Made by a program: the position numbers and the translations under genes. Below, piece after piece: positions 1 to 8,175 of a DNA stretch of 64,000 nucleotides. Source of the DNA: Rhodococcus ruber (lineage in GTDB: Bacteria; Actinomycetota; Actinomycetes; Mycobacteriales; Mycobacteriaceae). The notes under the pieces were generated by a model. That model saw only the letters and a list, made by a program, of their open reading frames with translations. It was not told the DNA's origin and searched no databases. Where the stretch lies: positions 496,001-560,000 of the forward strand of contig NZ_JAPWIJ010000001.1 of the NCBI RefSeq assembly GCF_027270735.1, written 5' to 3'. Within the stretch, counting starts at the first letter, position 1. Each line of letters starts with the position of its first letter.

Positions 1-153
1 GAGTTCGTTCGGTGCGGCAAGCCAGTCCGCTCGTACCGCTGCTGCGCGCACGGGATAGCGATGCGTCGAGTGCGAACGTTGCAGGATGGGTAGGAGGGCG
101 CTCAGGTCGTCGTCCCGTCGGGGTCGCACGCGGATTCCCGATGTGGCGAACAT
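1..153 (-). CDS. GNAT N-acetyltransferase, N-terminal part (cut by window edge)
   Basis: An open frame starts at an ATG at 153 on the minus strand and runs off the left edge, giving 51 residues. The segment RVRPRRDDDLSALLPI is the usual first beta-strand and helix of GNAT acetyltransferases, which transfer acetyl from acetyl-CoA to an amine. The acetyl-CoA-binding motif would lie outside the window, so the substrate cannot be inferred. No Shine-Dalgarno is visible upstream of the ATG. The call rests on the N-terminal pattern alone. Confidence 0.6.
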   Translation of the reverse strand, partial: MFATSGIRVRPRRDDDLSALLPILQRSHSTHRYPVRAAAVRADWLAAPNEL

Positions 154-232
154 GTGAACGAGTGTAGGGACGGGGATCGGCAGAGATCGGGCAGCGAGGC
201 CTACGTCGACGAATGCGAGCCGAGTCGAGCGG

Positions 233-1234
233 TCACCGACCCATTCCGCGCAGTGCCGCCATCTGTCGGCCGAAGTGCGAGAGACGGTACAGCACGGACT
301 TGCCGTGCCGAGAGCTCTCGACCAGGCCGTTGTCGCGTAGCACTCGAAGGTGCTGGGACACCGCGCTCGGAGTGACGGAGAAGCGCTGGGCAAGCTCGGA
401 CGTAGATGCGGGCTCGCTGAGTGCGAGAAGAAGGTCGGCCTTGACTCCTCCCACCAAAGCGGCGAGCGCGTGATGCGAATGCGGTGGTGTGTATTCCGCG
501 AAGAGCGTCCCCGTTCCACGTGCCGGATACGACAGCCAGGAGTGGCCGGGTGACGTGGGATTCCAGATTGCCGACACGTTCTTCGTGAAAATCGACGGGG
601 TGAGCACCAACCCGCGCTCGTCCGGTGAGCCGTCGGCAGATGTCGACGTGGTCAGGTGCACGGCCAGCTGTCCATCGTCCTGCCACTCGATTGCGTCGCC
701 GAGATTGTCGAAGAGTCCTGCTGCGCCGCGTTGCGCGAACTCTCTTCCACGAAAAGTGACGTCCGACTCCAGAACCCGCCCGATCGCCGACCAGTGGGGT
801 GCGATCGCAGCGCGGTAGTAGTCGTACAGGGCGTCGGCGATGATGTGTGCGGCGCCCTGCGGGTCGTCTGCCACGCCGGCCAAGGCGGGCGGCGGAGGGC
901 TGCCCTCGAACAGGCGGGCCAGGTCGCGTGCGACCTCTATCGGCTCGGAGCGTGCAATGAGCTCACATTCCTCTTCGACGCTTCGACTGCCCCGAGCGGG
1001 AAGGGGTGTGATGAAGTCCGGGATTCTTGCCCGCGAGGGGGATACGAGTGCGCGTATCAGGTCGGAGTTGTATTCGTGCGCGACCTCTCGAGCGTGCCGG
1101 TGCCAGGCGGTCAGGTGCATCCTGCCCTGCGGCCCGAGCACCAAGGCCCACAAGCTCAACGCCGTTTCGGTCATCGCCGAGTACGCCAGCCGTACGCGAG
1201 CCAGGTCGTCGACGCCGAGCCGATAGGTGATCAT
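233..1234 (-). CDS. ArsR-type winged-helix regulator with DUF5937-like N-terminal domain
   Basis: The 333-residue protein has a long N-terminal region of the DUF5937 type and a C-terminal winged helix at about residues 265-325. The helix segment VTPSAVSQHLRVLRDNGLVE is a classic ArsR recognition helix followed by a wing (SSRHGKSVLYRLS). No metal-binding cysteine cluster is present, so it is probably not a metal sensor. Relatives in actinobacteria often sit beside MFS exporters, but none is next to it here. It starts at an ATG at 1234 and a small ORF lies just upstream on the same strand. The target genes are unknown. Confidence 0.85.
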   Translation of the reverse strand: MITYRLGVDDLARVRLAYSAMTETALSLWALVLGPQGRMHLTAWHRHAREVAHEYNSDLIRALVSPSRARIPDFITPLPARGSRSVEEECELIARSEPIEVARDLARLFEGSPPPPALAGVADDPQGAAHIIADALYDYYRAAIAPHWSAIGRVLESDVTFRGREFAQRGAAGLFDNLGDAIEWQDDGQLAVHLTTSTSADGSPDERGLVLTPSIFTKNVSAIWNPTSPGHSWLSYPARGTGTLFAEYTPPHSHHALAALVGGVKADLLLALSEPASTSELAQRFSVTPSAVSQHLRVLRDNGLVESSRHGKSVLYRLSHFGRQMAALRGMGR

Positions 1235-1246
1235 CGTGCTGCGACG

Positions 1247-1459
1247 CTAGACCGACGTCGCGCGATGCCGCAAGAGTTGGCGGTGGTCGGGCCTCGACCG
1301 ACGTAAGGCGTCGACCACGCGGGTCAGAAGCCGCGGGCAGCGAGCGATCGGATCGATCTGCTCCGCCCTCGCCGCGTCGTGCAAGTCCGCGATCCGTGCG
1401 TAGACGAGCGCGGCGGGTGGGTCGGCGGTCAGGTGGTGGAACGTTCGGAACGTGTTCAT
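1247..1459 (-). CDS. small hypothetical protein
   Basis: A 70-residue ORF lies 12 bp upstream of the ArsR-type gene on the same strand. It reads MNTFRTFHHL and continues with alternating hydrophobic and basic residues, without signal peptide or known motif. A GTG at 1468 is an alternative start three codons upstream. Neither start has a strong ribosome-binding site. Short spacing to the regulator suggests co-transcription. It could be a chance ORF in GC-rich DNA. Confidence 0.4.
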   Translation of the reverse strand: MNTFRTFHHLTADPPAALVYARIADLHDAARAEQIDPIARCPRLLTRVVDALRRSRPDHRQLLRHRATSV

Positions 1460-1566
1460 GCCGTTCACTGAACGCCGAGGGGTGACAGGCAGGGAATCGA
1501 TTTAGAGGGCACCTACATCGTCGGAAAGCCTCGGGCGGGAGCGACGGTACGTGAAGACCGCAGGTA

Positions 1567-2379
1567 TTACCTGTAGATCGCGATCGGGTTGCCGGCGAAG
1601 TCGAAGATGATGCGGCTGCTGTCGGCGGTGCGGAATTCGATCTCCGGTCTCTCTTGGTTGTCGATGGTGAGGTTGTTCACCACGGCATTCGGGTTCCCGA
1701 GTGATTCGGGAACTCCGGCAAGCAAGTTGGCCACGAGCGTGTGGTCGATCGTCGTCCAGTCGAAAGTCCCCGCGTCGTTCAGGCTGGACGACGAGTACAG
1801 CCTGGGCTCGAAGCCGCCGCTGACGCTCACATCCTCGACGGCACGGTCGGCGTCGAAGCGGTAGATGTCGGCGCGTTCGTCGCTGAAGCGGATGCTCACC
1901 GAGATCACTTCCGAGGACTTGTACTGATCGAGGTAGCGCGCTCGGAAGTCGTCGAGACCGGCGGCGGTGTCGAACACGAAGGGCCGCGCGACAATCGGCG
2001 TCACACCGTCGGCCACCTCGACGGCAGACGTCGGGGTCGCGGACGTGGGCTCTGCGCCCTGGACGGGCTCGTCGTCGGTGCGAGAGTCGAGCAGGATCAC
2101 GGTCAATCCGACGGCGACGACGATGACGGCGAGAAGCGCATACAGCACCCGGCGCTTGGGTTCGTAGTGCCGCGGCGGCGGTTCCGGCAGGTCGACGTCG
2201 CTTTGCAGGTCGTCGGTCAGAGCGCGGAGATCGCTGAGTGTGACTGCAGCGCGGGCCCTTTCGATGCGAAGTCGATGTTCTTCGTAGGTCATCTGGCCGT
2301 CGGAGTACGCCCCGTCCAGTGCGGTTGCTGTCGTGGCGCGATCGATGTCCCGCGCTCGTTTGCTCGAGTATTCCGCCAT
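1567..2379 (-). CDS. DUF1707 membrane protein
   Basis: The 270-residue protein begins with a DUF1707 domain (residues about 8-60, starting KRARDIDRATTA), an actinobacterial domain typically found at the N-terminus of membrane proteins. One transmembrane helix follows at about 79-98 (VLYALLAVIVVAVGLTVILL). The remaining 170 residues are predicted extracytoplasmic and resemble a small beta-rich sensory or binding domain. It is the second gene of a tandem pair with the DUF1707 gene starting at 3189, separated by 9 bp, so the two are probably one operon. Function is unknown. Confidence 0.8.
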   Translation of the reverse strand: MAEYSSKRARDIDRATTATALDGAYSDGQMTYEEHRLRIERARAAVTLSDLRALTDDLQSDVDLPEPPPRHYEPKRRVLYALLAVIVVAVGLTVILLDSRTDDEPVQGAEPTSATPTSAVEVADGVTPIVARPFVFDTAAGLDDFRARYLDQYKSSEVISVSIRFSDERADIYRFDADRAVEDVSVSGGFEPRLYSSSSLNDAGTFDWTTIDHTLVANLLAGVPESLGNPNAVVNNLTIDNQERPEIEFRTADSSRIIFDFAGNPIAIYR

Positions 2380-2388
2380 GGTCGGCCC

Positions 2389-3189
2389 CTAGCCCTCCGG
2401 ATCGAACGGTTTGACGGAGGTGAAACGCCCGTCGAGATCAGTTGTGAGATAACCATTTTCACCGAGTTCATTGCTCGCATACACCGAGACTTGGGGGCCA
2501 CCGCCGAAGTCGTGCACCAGAAGGTAGACGGTATCGACCCGGGTGAGGTTCAAGCTGACGCTCGCGCCGGCGATCACGCCTGCGACGACGGGCAGGTCGA
2601 CCATCCCGATGTCGACGGTGCGCGTGGAGGGAGTGCGCGTGGACGGAGTGCCGAAGTCGTCCATCGACCCGTCGCGGTAGATCGAGTCGGTGTAGAGAAG
2701 TGGACGGTCGCGAACGGCATGGGTGTAGATGACGTAGTCCGGGTAGACACTGAGGTCGTCGAGCACCGTTGTGCCGAGTTCTTCGCGTGCAACCGACACG
2801 ACCCGTTCGAGACCCTCGAGTTCGAGGAACCCCGCCGGGCCGAACTGGTGGCGAGGGTCGTCGGCCACCGCGCAGGAGCGAATGCCGAACGTCAGGGCCA
2901 CGATGGCACCGATCAACGGCACGACCACGGTCAGTAGCCCGAGCCGGCGTCCGCGTCGCCCGGGCACGGTGACGCTCTTCCACGGGGCCATCTCAGCGAG
3001 ATCGGTCTCGCCCTGCAGGTCATCGATGAGCCGGTGAAGATCGCCCAGCGTGGTCGCTCTCATGGCCGTTGCAACCCGCGCAGAGTGTTCGGTATCGGTC
3101 AGCTGCCCTTCGTCGCGGGCTCGATCGAGGGTTGCGCACGCGTCGGTGCGATCTGCATCTCTCGCCCGTTTGGAGGGGGCAGATCGCAT
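2389..3189 (-). CDS. DUF1707 membrane protein (paralogue)
   Basis: The 266-residue protein starts MRSAPSKRARDADRTDAC, which places DUF1707 at the very N-terminus as in its neighbour, so the ATG at 3189 is preferred over an in-frame GTG 78 bases upstream. One hydrophobic helix at about residues 82-105 (LGLLTVVVPLIGAIVALTFG) is followed by an extracytoplasmic domain of about 155 residues. Same architecture and tandem position indicate a gene duplication. It is transcribed away from the DUF5318-ponA block. Its role is unknown; a regulatory or envelope function is only an inference from the architecture. Confidence 0.8.
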   Translation of the reverse strand: MRSAPSKRARDADRTDACATLDRARDEGQLTDTEHSARVATAMRATTLGDLHRLIDDLQGETDLAEMAPWKSVTVPGRRGRRLGLLTVVVPLIGAIVALTFGIRSCAVADDPRHQFGPAGFLELEGLERVVSVAREELGTTVLDDLSVYPDYVIYTHAVRDRPLLYTDSIYRDGSMDDFGTPSTRTPSTRTVDIGMVDLPVVAGVIAGASVSLNLTRVDTVYLLVHDFGGGPQVSVYASNELGENGYLTTDLDGRFTSVKPFDPEG

Positions 3190-3295
3190 CGGCACAGGTG
3201 GAGCATAGTTTCTCGGGCCTGAAACGCGAGCTGCTCGTCGCCGAGGCGGGGGTTCGCAGGTCCCCACCGGAGGGGGCGCACGTACTCTGGTCCTC

Positions 3296-3727
3296 GTGCG
3301 ACTTCAGCGACAGGTGGTGGACTACGCCCTTCAGCGTCGGTCGCTGCTGGCCGAGGTCTACTCCGGTAGGACGGGTGTCGCAGCGGTCTGCGACGCAGAT
3401 CCGTACCTGCTCCGCGCTGCCAAGTTCCACGGTCGGGGCAGTGATGTGGTGTGTCCCATCTGCCGCAAAGAGCAGCTCACTTTGGTGTCCTGGGTTTTCG
3501 GTGAGAAGCTCGGTGCGCTGTCCGGGTCGGCGCGAACGGCCGACGAACTCGTCCGGCTCGCTGCGACCCAGGAGGAATTCTCGGTCCACGTGGTCGAGGT
3601 GTGCCGCTCGTGCAGCTGGAACCACCTCGTTCAGTCCTATGTCCTCGGGGCAGTCCCCGCACCCAAGCAACCCCGTCGTCCGCGATCGGGTTCCCGCCAA
3701 CCGAACCGTCGTACCGCGAGTGAGTGA
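3296..3727 (+). CDS. DUF5318 family zinc-ribbon-like protein
   Basis: The 143-residue protein carries two CxxC-type pairs, CPIC near residue 53 and CRSC near residue 103, arranged like a zinc ribbon. It matches the DUF5318 family that precedes ponA in mycobacteria (as I recall, Rv0049). A GTG at 3296 starts the frame and a TACTCT hexamer seven bases upstream suggests a leaderless transcript. It sits 69 bp before ponA on the same strand. Conserved linkage to a peptidoglycan synthase suggests a cell-envelope or regulatory role, but the function is not known to me. Confidence 0.8.
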   Translation: MRLQRQVVDYALQRRSLLAEVYSGRTGVAAVCDADPYLLRAAKFHGRGSDVVCPICRKEQLTLVSWVFGEKLGALSGSARTADELVRLAATQEEFSVHVVEVCRSCSWNHLVQSYVLGAVPAPKQPRRPRSGSRQPNRRTASE

Positions 3728-3796
3728 CACAATCGCTCGGCTGATGCTTTTTCGCGAGAGGTCGACGCGGCCGCCGAAATTACTGGAGATCTGTAC

Positions 3797-6571
3797 GTGA
3801 GTTCCCCCTACGACAACAACCCGGGTAACAACGCACCTGGCCGTAGCGACTCCGGACGGCGTCCCGACGTGCCGGGGCCCCCGCGCGGCAGCAGGCATTC
3901 GGATCCGCCCGGGCGTCGCCCGGTGCCTCCCCCCGGGCAGCGTCCGACGCCTCCCCCCGGGCAGCGTCCGACGCCTGCGCCCGGGCAGCGCCCGATGCCG
4001 CCGCAGGGTCGGCCACCGTTGCCTCCCCCCGGGCAACGTCCCGGACCTCCTCCGGGACAGCGCCCGGGACCGCCACCCGGTCAGCGACCGATGCCGCCGC
4101 AGGGCAGACCACCCATGCCGCCGCCCGGTCAGCGCCCCGGCCCTCCGCCGGGTCAGCGACCGATGCCGCCGCAGGGCAGGCCACCGATGCCGCCGCCCGG
4201 TCAGCGTCCGGGACCAGCGTCCGGCCAGCGTCCCTTACCGCCTCAGGGTCGGCCCCCCGGTGAACGCCGCTACGGGGAGCCGCCGGTCACCCCTGCTGCG
4301 CGCTCTGCAGTGGGGCCGGCATCCGCTGCGGCCGGAGTCACCCGATCGGGATCCGTCCCGCCGCCACACGAACCGAACGATCCATCAGCTCGCTCCTCGG
4401 GCAGTGAACCGCCTGAGCCCCCCGAAAGAGGTCCCGCCGCGAAAACGAAGAAGAAGTCCAAGTGGCGGGTCGTTCGACGCACGATGTACGCGTTGATCGC
4501 CTTGGGTCTTATCGTGCCGATTTTGGCGTTCATGGTGGCGTACACGCTGGTGGACGTCCCGCAGCCCGGTGACCTCAGAACCAACCAGGTCGCCACGATC
4601 TTCGCCTCCGACGGTTCGAGTGTGCTCGGCAAGGTGGTGCCCCCCGAGGGCAACCGGACCGATGTGACGATCGACCAGATCCCCGAGCATGTACGCAACG
4701 CCGTGCTCTCGGCCGAGGACCGCGATTTCTACTCCAACCCCGGATTCTCGGTCACCGGATTCGGCCGAGCTCTGCGAGACAACGTGCTCGGACGCGACAG
4801 TGCAGGCGGCGGTTCCACGATCACCCAGCAGTACGTGAAGAACGCTTTGGTCGGTAACGATCGGACGCTGACGCGCAAGATGCGCGAGCTGGTCATTTCT
4901 TCCAAGATGGCGCGGCAGTGGTCCAAGGACGACATTCTCGCGGCCTATCTGAACACCATCTACTTCGGTCGTGGCGCGTACGGCATCGCAGCGGCGTCGA
5001 CGGCGTATTTCGGTAAGTCCGTCGATCAGCTCTCGGTCGAAGAAGGTGCCGTGCTGGCGGCGACGATTCAGCAGCCCTCCGGTCTGGATCCCGAGTTCAA
5101 CCCCACGGGTGCTCAGTCGCGTTGGAACTACGTGCTCGACGGCATGGTGTCGCAGGGCCAGCTCGACGCGACCCAGCGGGCCGCGATGCAGTATCCGCCA
5201 TGGATCCCCAGCTCCCAGGTGGACTCCGGCGATGCGGACGACGCGGGTCCCAACGGACTGATCAAGGCCCAGGTGCTGCGCGAGTTGTCCGCTGCCGGGG
5301 TCAGTGAGCAGGACCTCAACACCGAGGGTCTGCAGATCACCACTACGATCGATCCGAGGGCGCAGGCAGCTGCGGTCGAGGCTGTGGACAACAACCTCGA
5401 AGGCGAGCCGTCGGAACTGCGGACGGCATCGGTGTCGATCGATCCGCGCAGTGGCGCGGTCCGTTCGTACTACGGCGGCGCGGACGGGCGCGGATTCGAC
5501 TTCGCGCAATCGGGCCTGCAGACCGGATCCTCGTTCAAGGTGTTCGGCCTCGCCGCTGCTCTGGACCAGGGCATTCCGCTGTCGAAGATGTACGACAGCT
5601 CCTCGCTCGACGTCAACGGCATCCAGATCAGCAACGTCGAGGGCGAATCCTGCGGTACGTGCACCATCGCCGAGGCCCTCAAGCGGTCGCTCAACACGAG
5701 CTTCTACCGCATGATGCTGGGCATGGACAACGGCCCGCAGGCCATCGCGGACATGGCCCACAAGCTCGGCATCCCGCAGGAAATCGAGGGCGTCGGCCCC
5801 ACGTTGACCGAGCCCGACAACGCGGGCCCGAACTACGGAATCGTGCTCGGCCAGTATCAGTCTCGGGTCCTCGATATGGCCTCTGCCTACGCGACACTCG
5901 CAGCGTCCGGCGTTTATCACACCCCGCACTTCGTGCAGAAGGTCGTCACGGCCGATGGCACGGTGTTGCTCGATCGTGCACCCGAGGCCGGTCAGCAGGT
6001 GGTCTCGGCGGCGGTCGCGGACAACGTGACCTCGGCGATGCGTCCGATCGCCGGGTATTCCAACGGCCACAACCTCGCGGGCGGTCGTCAGTCGGCGGCC
6101 AAGACCGGTACCGCGCAGCTCGGTGACACCGGTCAGAACAAGGACGCGTGGATGGTCGGCTACACCCCGTCGCTGTCGACGGCGGTGTGGGTCGGTACCG
6201 AACAGGGACTGCCCCTCGAGAACAGTTACGGCGGTCCGATCTACGGATCGGGCATACCGTCGGACATCTGGAAGGCGACGATGGACGGGACACTGGAGGG
6301 CACGTCGAACGAGACGTTCCCGACGCCCGAGGCCATCGCCGGTCAGGCAGGCGTTCCGCAGTACTCGGCACCCGCTCCGACCACCACGGTGGCACCGTCC
6401 GCTCCGCCGCAGGTGACATTGCCGATTCCTACGGAAATCTCCCCGCCGGTCGTCATCACTCCACGGCAGGTCGAAATTCTGCCCGGCGTAACGATCCCGC
6501 TGCCCGGATTGGCACCGGCCCAGCCGGCACCTGCACCGGCAGCGCCCGAACCGGCTACACCCGGGCAGTAG
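3797..6571 (+). CDS. ponA: bifunctional penicillin-binding protein PonA (class A PBP)
   Basis: This 924-residue class A PBP polymerises lipid II into glycan strands and cross-links them at the membrane. In order: a Pro/Gly/Gln-rich cytoplasmic tail (residues 1 to about 225), one transmembrane helix at about 229-251, a GT51 glycosyltransferase domain with the LSAEDRDFY motif (catalytic Glu about 306) and GGSTITQQYVKN, then a transpeptidase domain with SSFK (Ser578 nucleophile), a SLNTSF motif and KTG at 769-771. A Pro-rich tail closes the protein. The GTG start at 3797 has GGAGAT seven bases upstream. The cytoplasmic tail is long for the family and internally repeated. The gene follows the DUF5318 gene and precedes a GT87 gene, as in mycobacteria. 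Confidence 0.97.
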   Translation: MSSPYDNNPGNNAPGRSDSGRRPDVPGPPRGSRHSDPPGRRPVPPPGQRPTPPPGQRPTPAPGQRPMPPQGRPPLPPPGQRPGPPPGQRPGPPPGQRPMPPQGRPPMPPPGQRPGPPPGQRPMPPQGRPPMPPPGQRPGPASGQRPLPPQGRPPGERRYGEPPVTPAARSAVGPASAAAGVTRSGSVPPPHEPNDPSARSSGSEPPEPPERGPAAKTKKKSKWRVVRRTMYALIALGLIVPILAFMVAYTLVDVPQPGDLRTNQVATIFASDGSSVLGKVVPPEGNRTDVTIDQIPEHVRNAVLSAEDRDFYSNPGFSVTGFGRALRDNVLGRDSAGGGSTITQQYVKNALVGNDRTLTRKMRELVISSKMARQWSKDDILAAYLNTIYFGRGAYGIAAASTAYFGKSVDQLSVEEGAVLAATIQQPSGLDPEFNPTGAQSRWNYVLDGMVSQGQLDATQRAAMQYPPWIPSSQVDSGDADDAGPNGLIKAQVLRELSAAGVSEQDLNTEGLQITTTIDPRAQAAAVEAVDNNLEGEPSELRTASVSIDPRSGAVRSYYGGADGRGFDFAQSGLQTGSSFKVFGLAAALDQGIPLSKMYDSSSLDVNGIQISNVEGESCGTCTIAEALKRSLNTSFYRMMLGMDNGPQAIADMAHKLGIPQEIEGVGPTLTEPDNAGPNYGIVLGQYQSRVLDMASAYATLAASGVYHTPHFVQKVVTADGTVLLDRAPEAGQQVVSAAVADNVTSAMRPIAGYSNGHNLAGGRQSAAKTGTAQLGDTGQNKDAWMVGYTPSLSTAVWVGTEQGLPLENSYGGPIYGSGIPSDIWKATMDGTLEGTSNETFPTPEAIAGQAGVPQYSAPAPTTTVAPSAPPQVTLPIPTEISPPVVITPRQVEILPGVTIPLPGLAPAQPAPAPAAPEPATPGQ
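3920..4255 (+). repeat. tandem Pro-Gly-Gln-Arg coding repeats in ponA
   Basis: The cytoplasmic tail of PonA contains more than ten copies of a unit of about seven residues, PPPGQRP or PPQGRPP, encoded by imperfect direct repeats. The units alternate between PGQRP and PQGRPP forms. Such tracts can change in copy number by slippage, so length differences between strains are likely. They make a highly basic, disordered segment before the membrane helix, suitable for protein-protein contacts with the elongation machinery, although that is inference. Confidence 0.85.
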
Positions 6572-6582
6572 CGACTTCACCG

Positions 6583-8175
6583 GTGACGACCGAACCCGAC
6601 CGCAAGGGTCGAGCATTGGCGAGCCCCGGTCGCCTCGACTCGGCGAGCGCGACGGATCGAGACCTACCCAGGAGCGCAGCGGGCCGAGATTTACCAAGTC
6701 GGACCGATCCGATGACCGAGGAACTGTCTTCGGTCATCGGTGGACCGGTCGGACGACACGCGGTGATCGGACGGCAGCGGTGGTTCACCGCCCTGCGGGT
6801 GATTCTGCTGCTGGCGGTGGTCTTTCTGTGCTTCGGTTGGTTCGCGAAGGCGGCGTGCATTCAGCAGGCTCCGGTAGGCCCCAACGGTGAACTCGGACTG
6901 GATTGGAGTGGCAGCCGGCAGTACGTGGCAATGTGCTACTCGGACACCGTGCCGCTGTACGGTGCGGAGCGACTCGACCAAGGTGCATTTCCGTACAAGA
7001 AGTCGTGGGAAGAAACCAAGGCCGACGGCTCGACCCAGGTTCGGTACATGGAGTACCCGGTGCTCGCTGGGCTGTATCAGTACGGCTCGATGGTCGTCGG
7101 AAAGATGTGGAACTCACTGAGTTTCCTTCCTCAGGCCCTGCCCGTCGTCGTGTACTTCAACGTCGTAGCCCTGGGTCTGGCGGTCGCCTGGCTGGTCACC
7201 GTGTGGGCCACGGCAATAGCTGCTGGACGGCGAATCTGGGACGCGGCCCTGGTGGCTGCGTCGCCGCTCGTGATCGTGCACGGTTTCACCAATTTCGACG
7301 CTCTGGCAGCGGCTTTTGCGCTCACCGGTCTGTTGGCATGGGCCAAGAAGCGGCCGGTACTCGCCGGTGTGCTGATCGGACTGGGCGGTGCCACCAAGCT
7401 CTACCCCCTGTTGTTCCTCGGTCCGCTGTTGGTGCTGTGTTGGCGCACCGGACGGATGCGGGAGTGGGGCCTGACTGCGAGCGCCGCGATCGGAGCTTGG
7501 CTGGCCGTCAATCTTCCTCTTGCGCTGCTGTATCCGTCGGGGTGGTACGAGTTCTTCCGGCTGAATTCCGAGCGCGGAGCCGATCCGGATTCGCTGTACA
7601 ACGTGGTCACCTCGTTCACCGGCTGGCCCGGTTTCGACGGTCCGCTGTACGCAGGTGCCAAGCCCCTGATCCTCAATGCTGTGACGCTGGTGCTGTTCGC
7701 CATCGTGTGTGCGGTGATCGCCTACATCGGCACTACCGCCCCGGTACGGCCGCGGCTCGCGCAGTTGGTGTTCCTGGTAGTGGCCGGCTTTCTGCTCACC
7801 AACAAGGTGTGGAGCCCGCAGTATTCGCTGTGGCTGGTTCCACTGGCCGTACTGGCACTACCGCATCGCCGAATACTGTTGGCATGGATGACAATCGACG
7901 CGTTCGTCTGGTTCCCCCGGATGTATTACTACCTGGGCGTGGAGAACAAGGGCGTGCCCGAGCAGTGGTTCACCGCAGCCGTAGTGGTGCGCGATATCGC
8001 CGTGATCGGGTTGTGCGCGTTGATTATTCGACAGATCTACCGGCCGTCCGAAGACCTCATTCGAAACGGCAGCGCCGTCGACCCGCTCGGTGGCGTTCTC
8101 GACGGCGCTGCAGATCGGACCATTGCACACCGGACTGTGGCCCGCAACGTCACATATAGCGGCCGAGCTGTTTGA
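6583..8175 (+). CDS. GT87 family (DUF2029) membrane glycosyltransferase
   Basis: A 530-residue polytopic membrane protein of the GT-C fold family GT87, which uses polyprenyl-phosphate sugars to mannosylate envelope glycans on the outer face of the membrane. After a charged cytoplasmic stretch, the first helix lies at LRVILLLAVVFLCFGWFAKA, followed by an extracytoplasmic loop and about nine more helices; GGATKLYPLLFLGPLLVL is typical of the family. The GTG at 6583 (12 bp after ponA) keeps a coding-like N-terminus; an ATG at 6712 is the alternative and would give 487 residues. It corresponds by position to mycobacterial Rv0051. Its end overlaps the convergent double-TerD gene by 26 bp. Confidence 0.85.
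   Translation: MTTEPDRKGRALASPGRLDSASATDRDLPRSAAGRDLPSRTDPMTEELSSVIGGPVGRHAVIGRQRWFTALRVILLLAVVFLCFGWFAKAACIQQAPVGPNGELGLDWSGSRQYVAMCYSDTVPLYGAERLDQGAFPYKKSWEETKADGSTQVRYMEYPVLAGLYQYGSMVVGKMWNSLSFLPQALPVVVYFNVVALGLAVAWLVTVWATAIAAGRRIWDAALVAASPLVIVHGFTNFDALAAAFALTGLLAWAKKRPVLAGVLIGLGGATKLYPLLFLGPLLVLCWRTGRMREWGLTASAAIGAWLAVNLPLALLYPSGWYEFFRLNSERGADPDSLYNVVTSFTGWPGFDGPLYAGAKPLILNAVTLVLFAIVCAVIAYIGTTAPVRPRLAQLVFLVVAGFLLTNKVWSPQYSLWLVPLAVLALPHRRILLAWMTIDAFVWFPRMYYYLGVENKGVPEQWFTAAVVVRDIAVIGLCALIIRQIYRPSEDLIRNGSAVDPLGGVLDGAADRTIAHRTVARNVTYSGRAV

Noticed and set aside
1741-2937. Long plus-strand ORF of 398 codons opposite the DUF1707 genes
   Set aside because: It is the antisense shadow of two genes with recognised domains; its composition (His/Asp/Gly-rich) is typical of GC-rich antisense frames.
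6148-6582. Extended GT87 start within ponA
   Set aside because: It overlaps the ponA frame by over 400 bases and has shadow-like composition.
4385-6697. 770-codon minus-strand ORF opposite ponA
   Set aside because: Antisense of the well-supported PonA frame; Arg/His/Val-rich with no domain.
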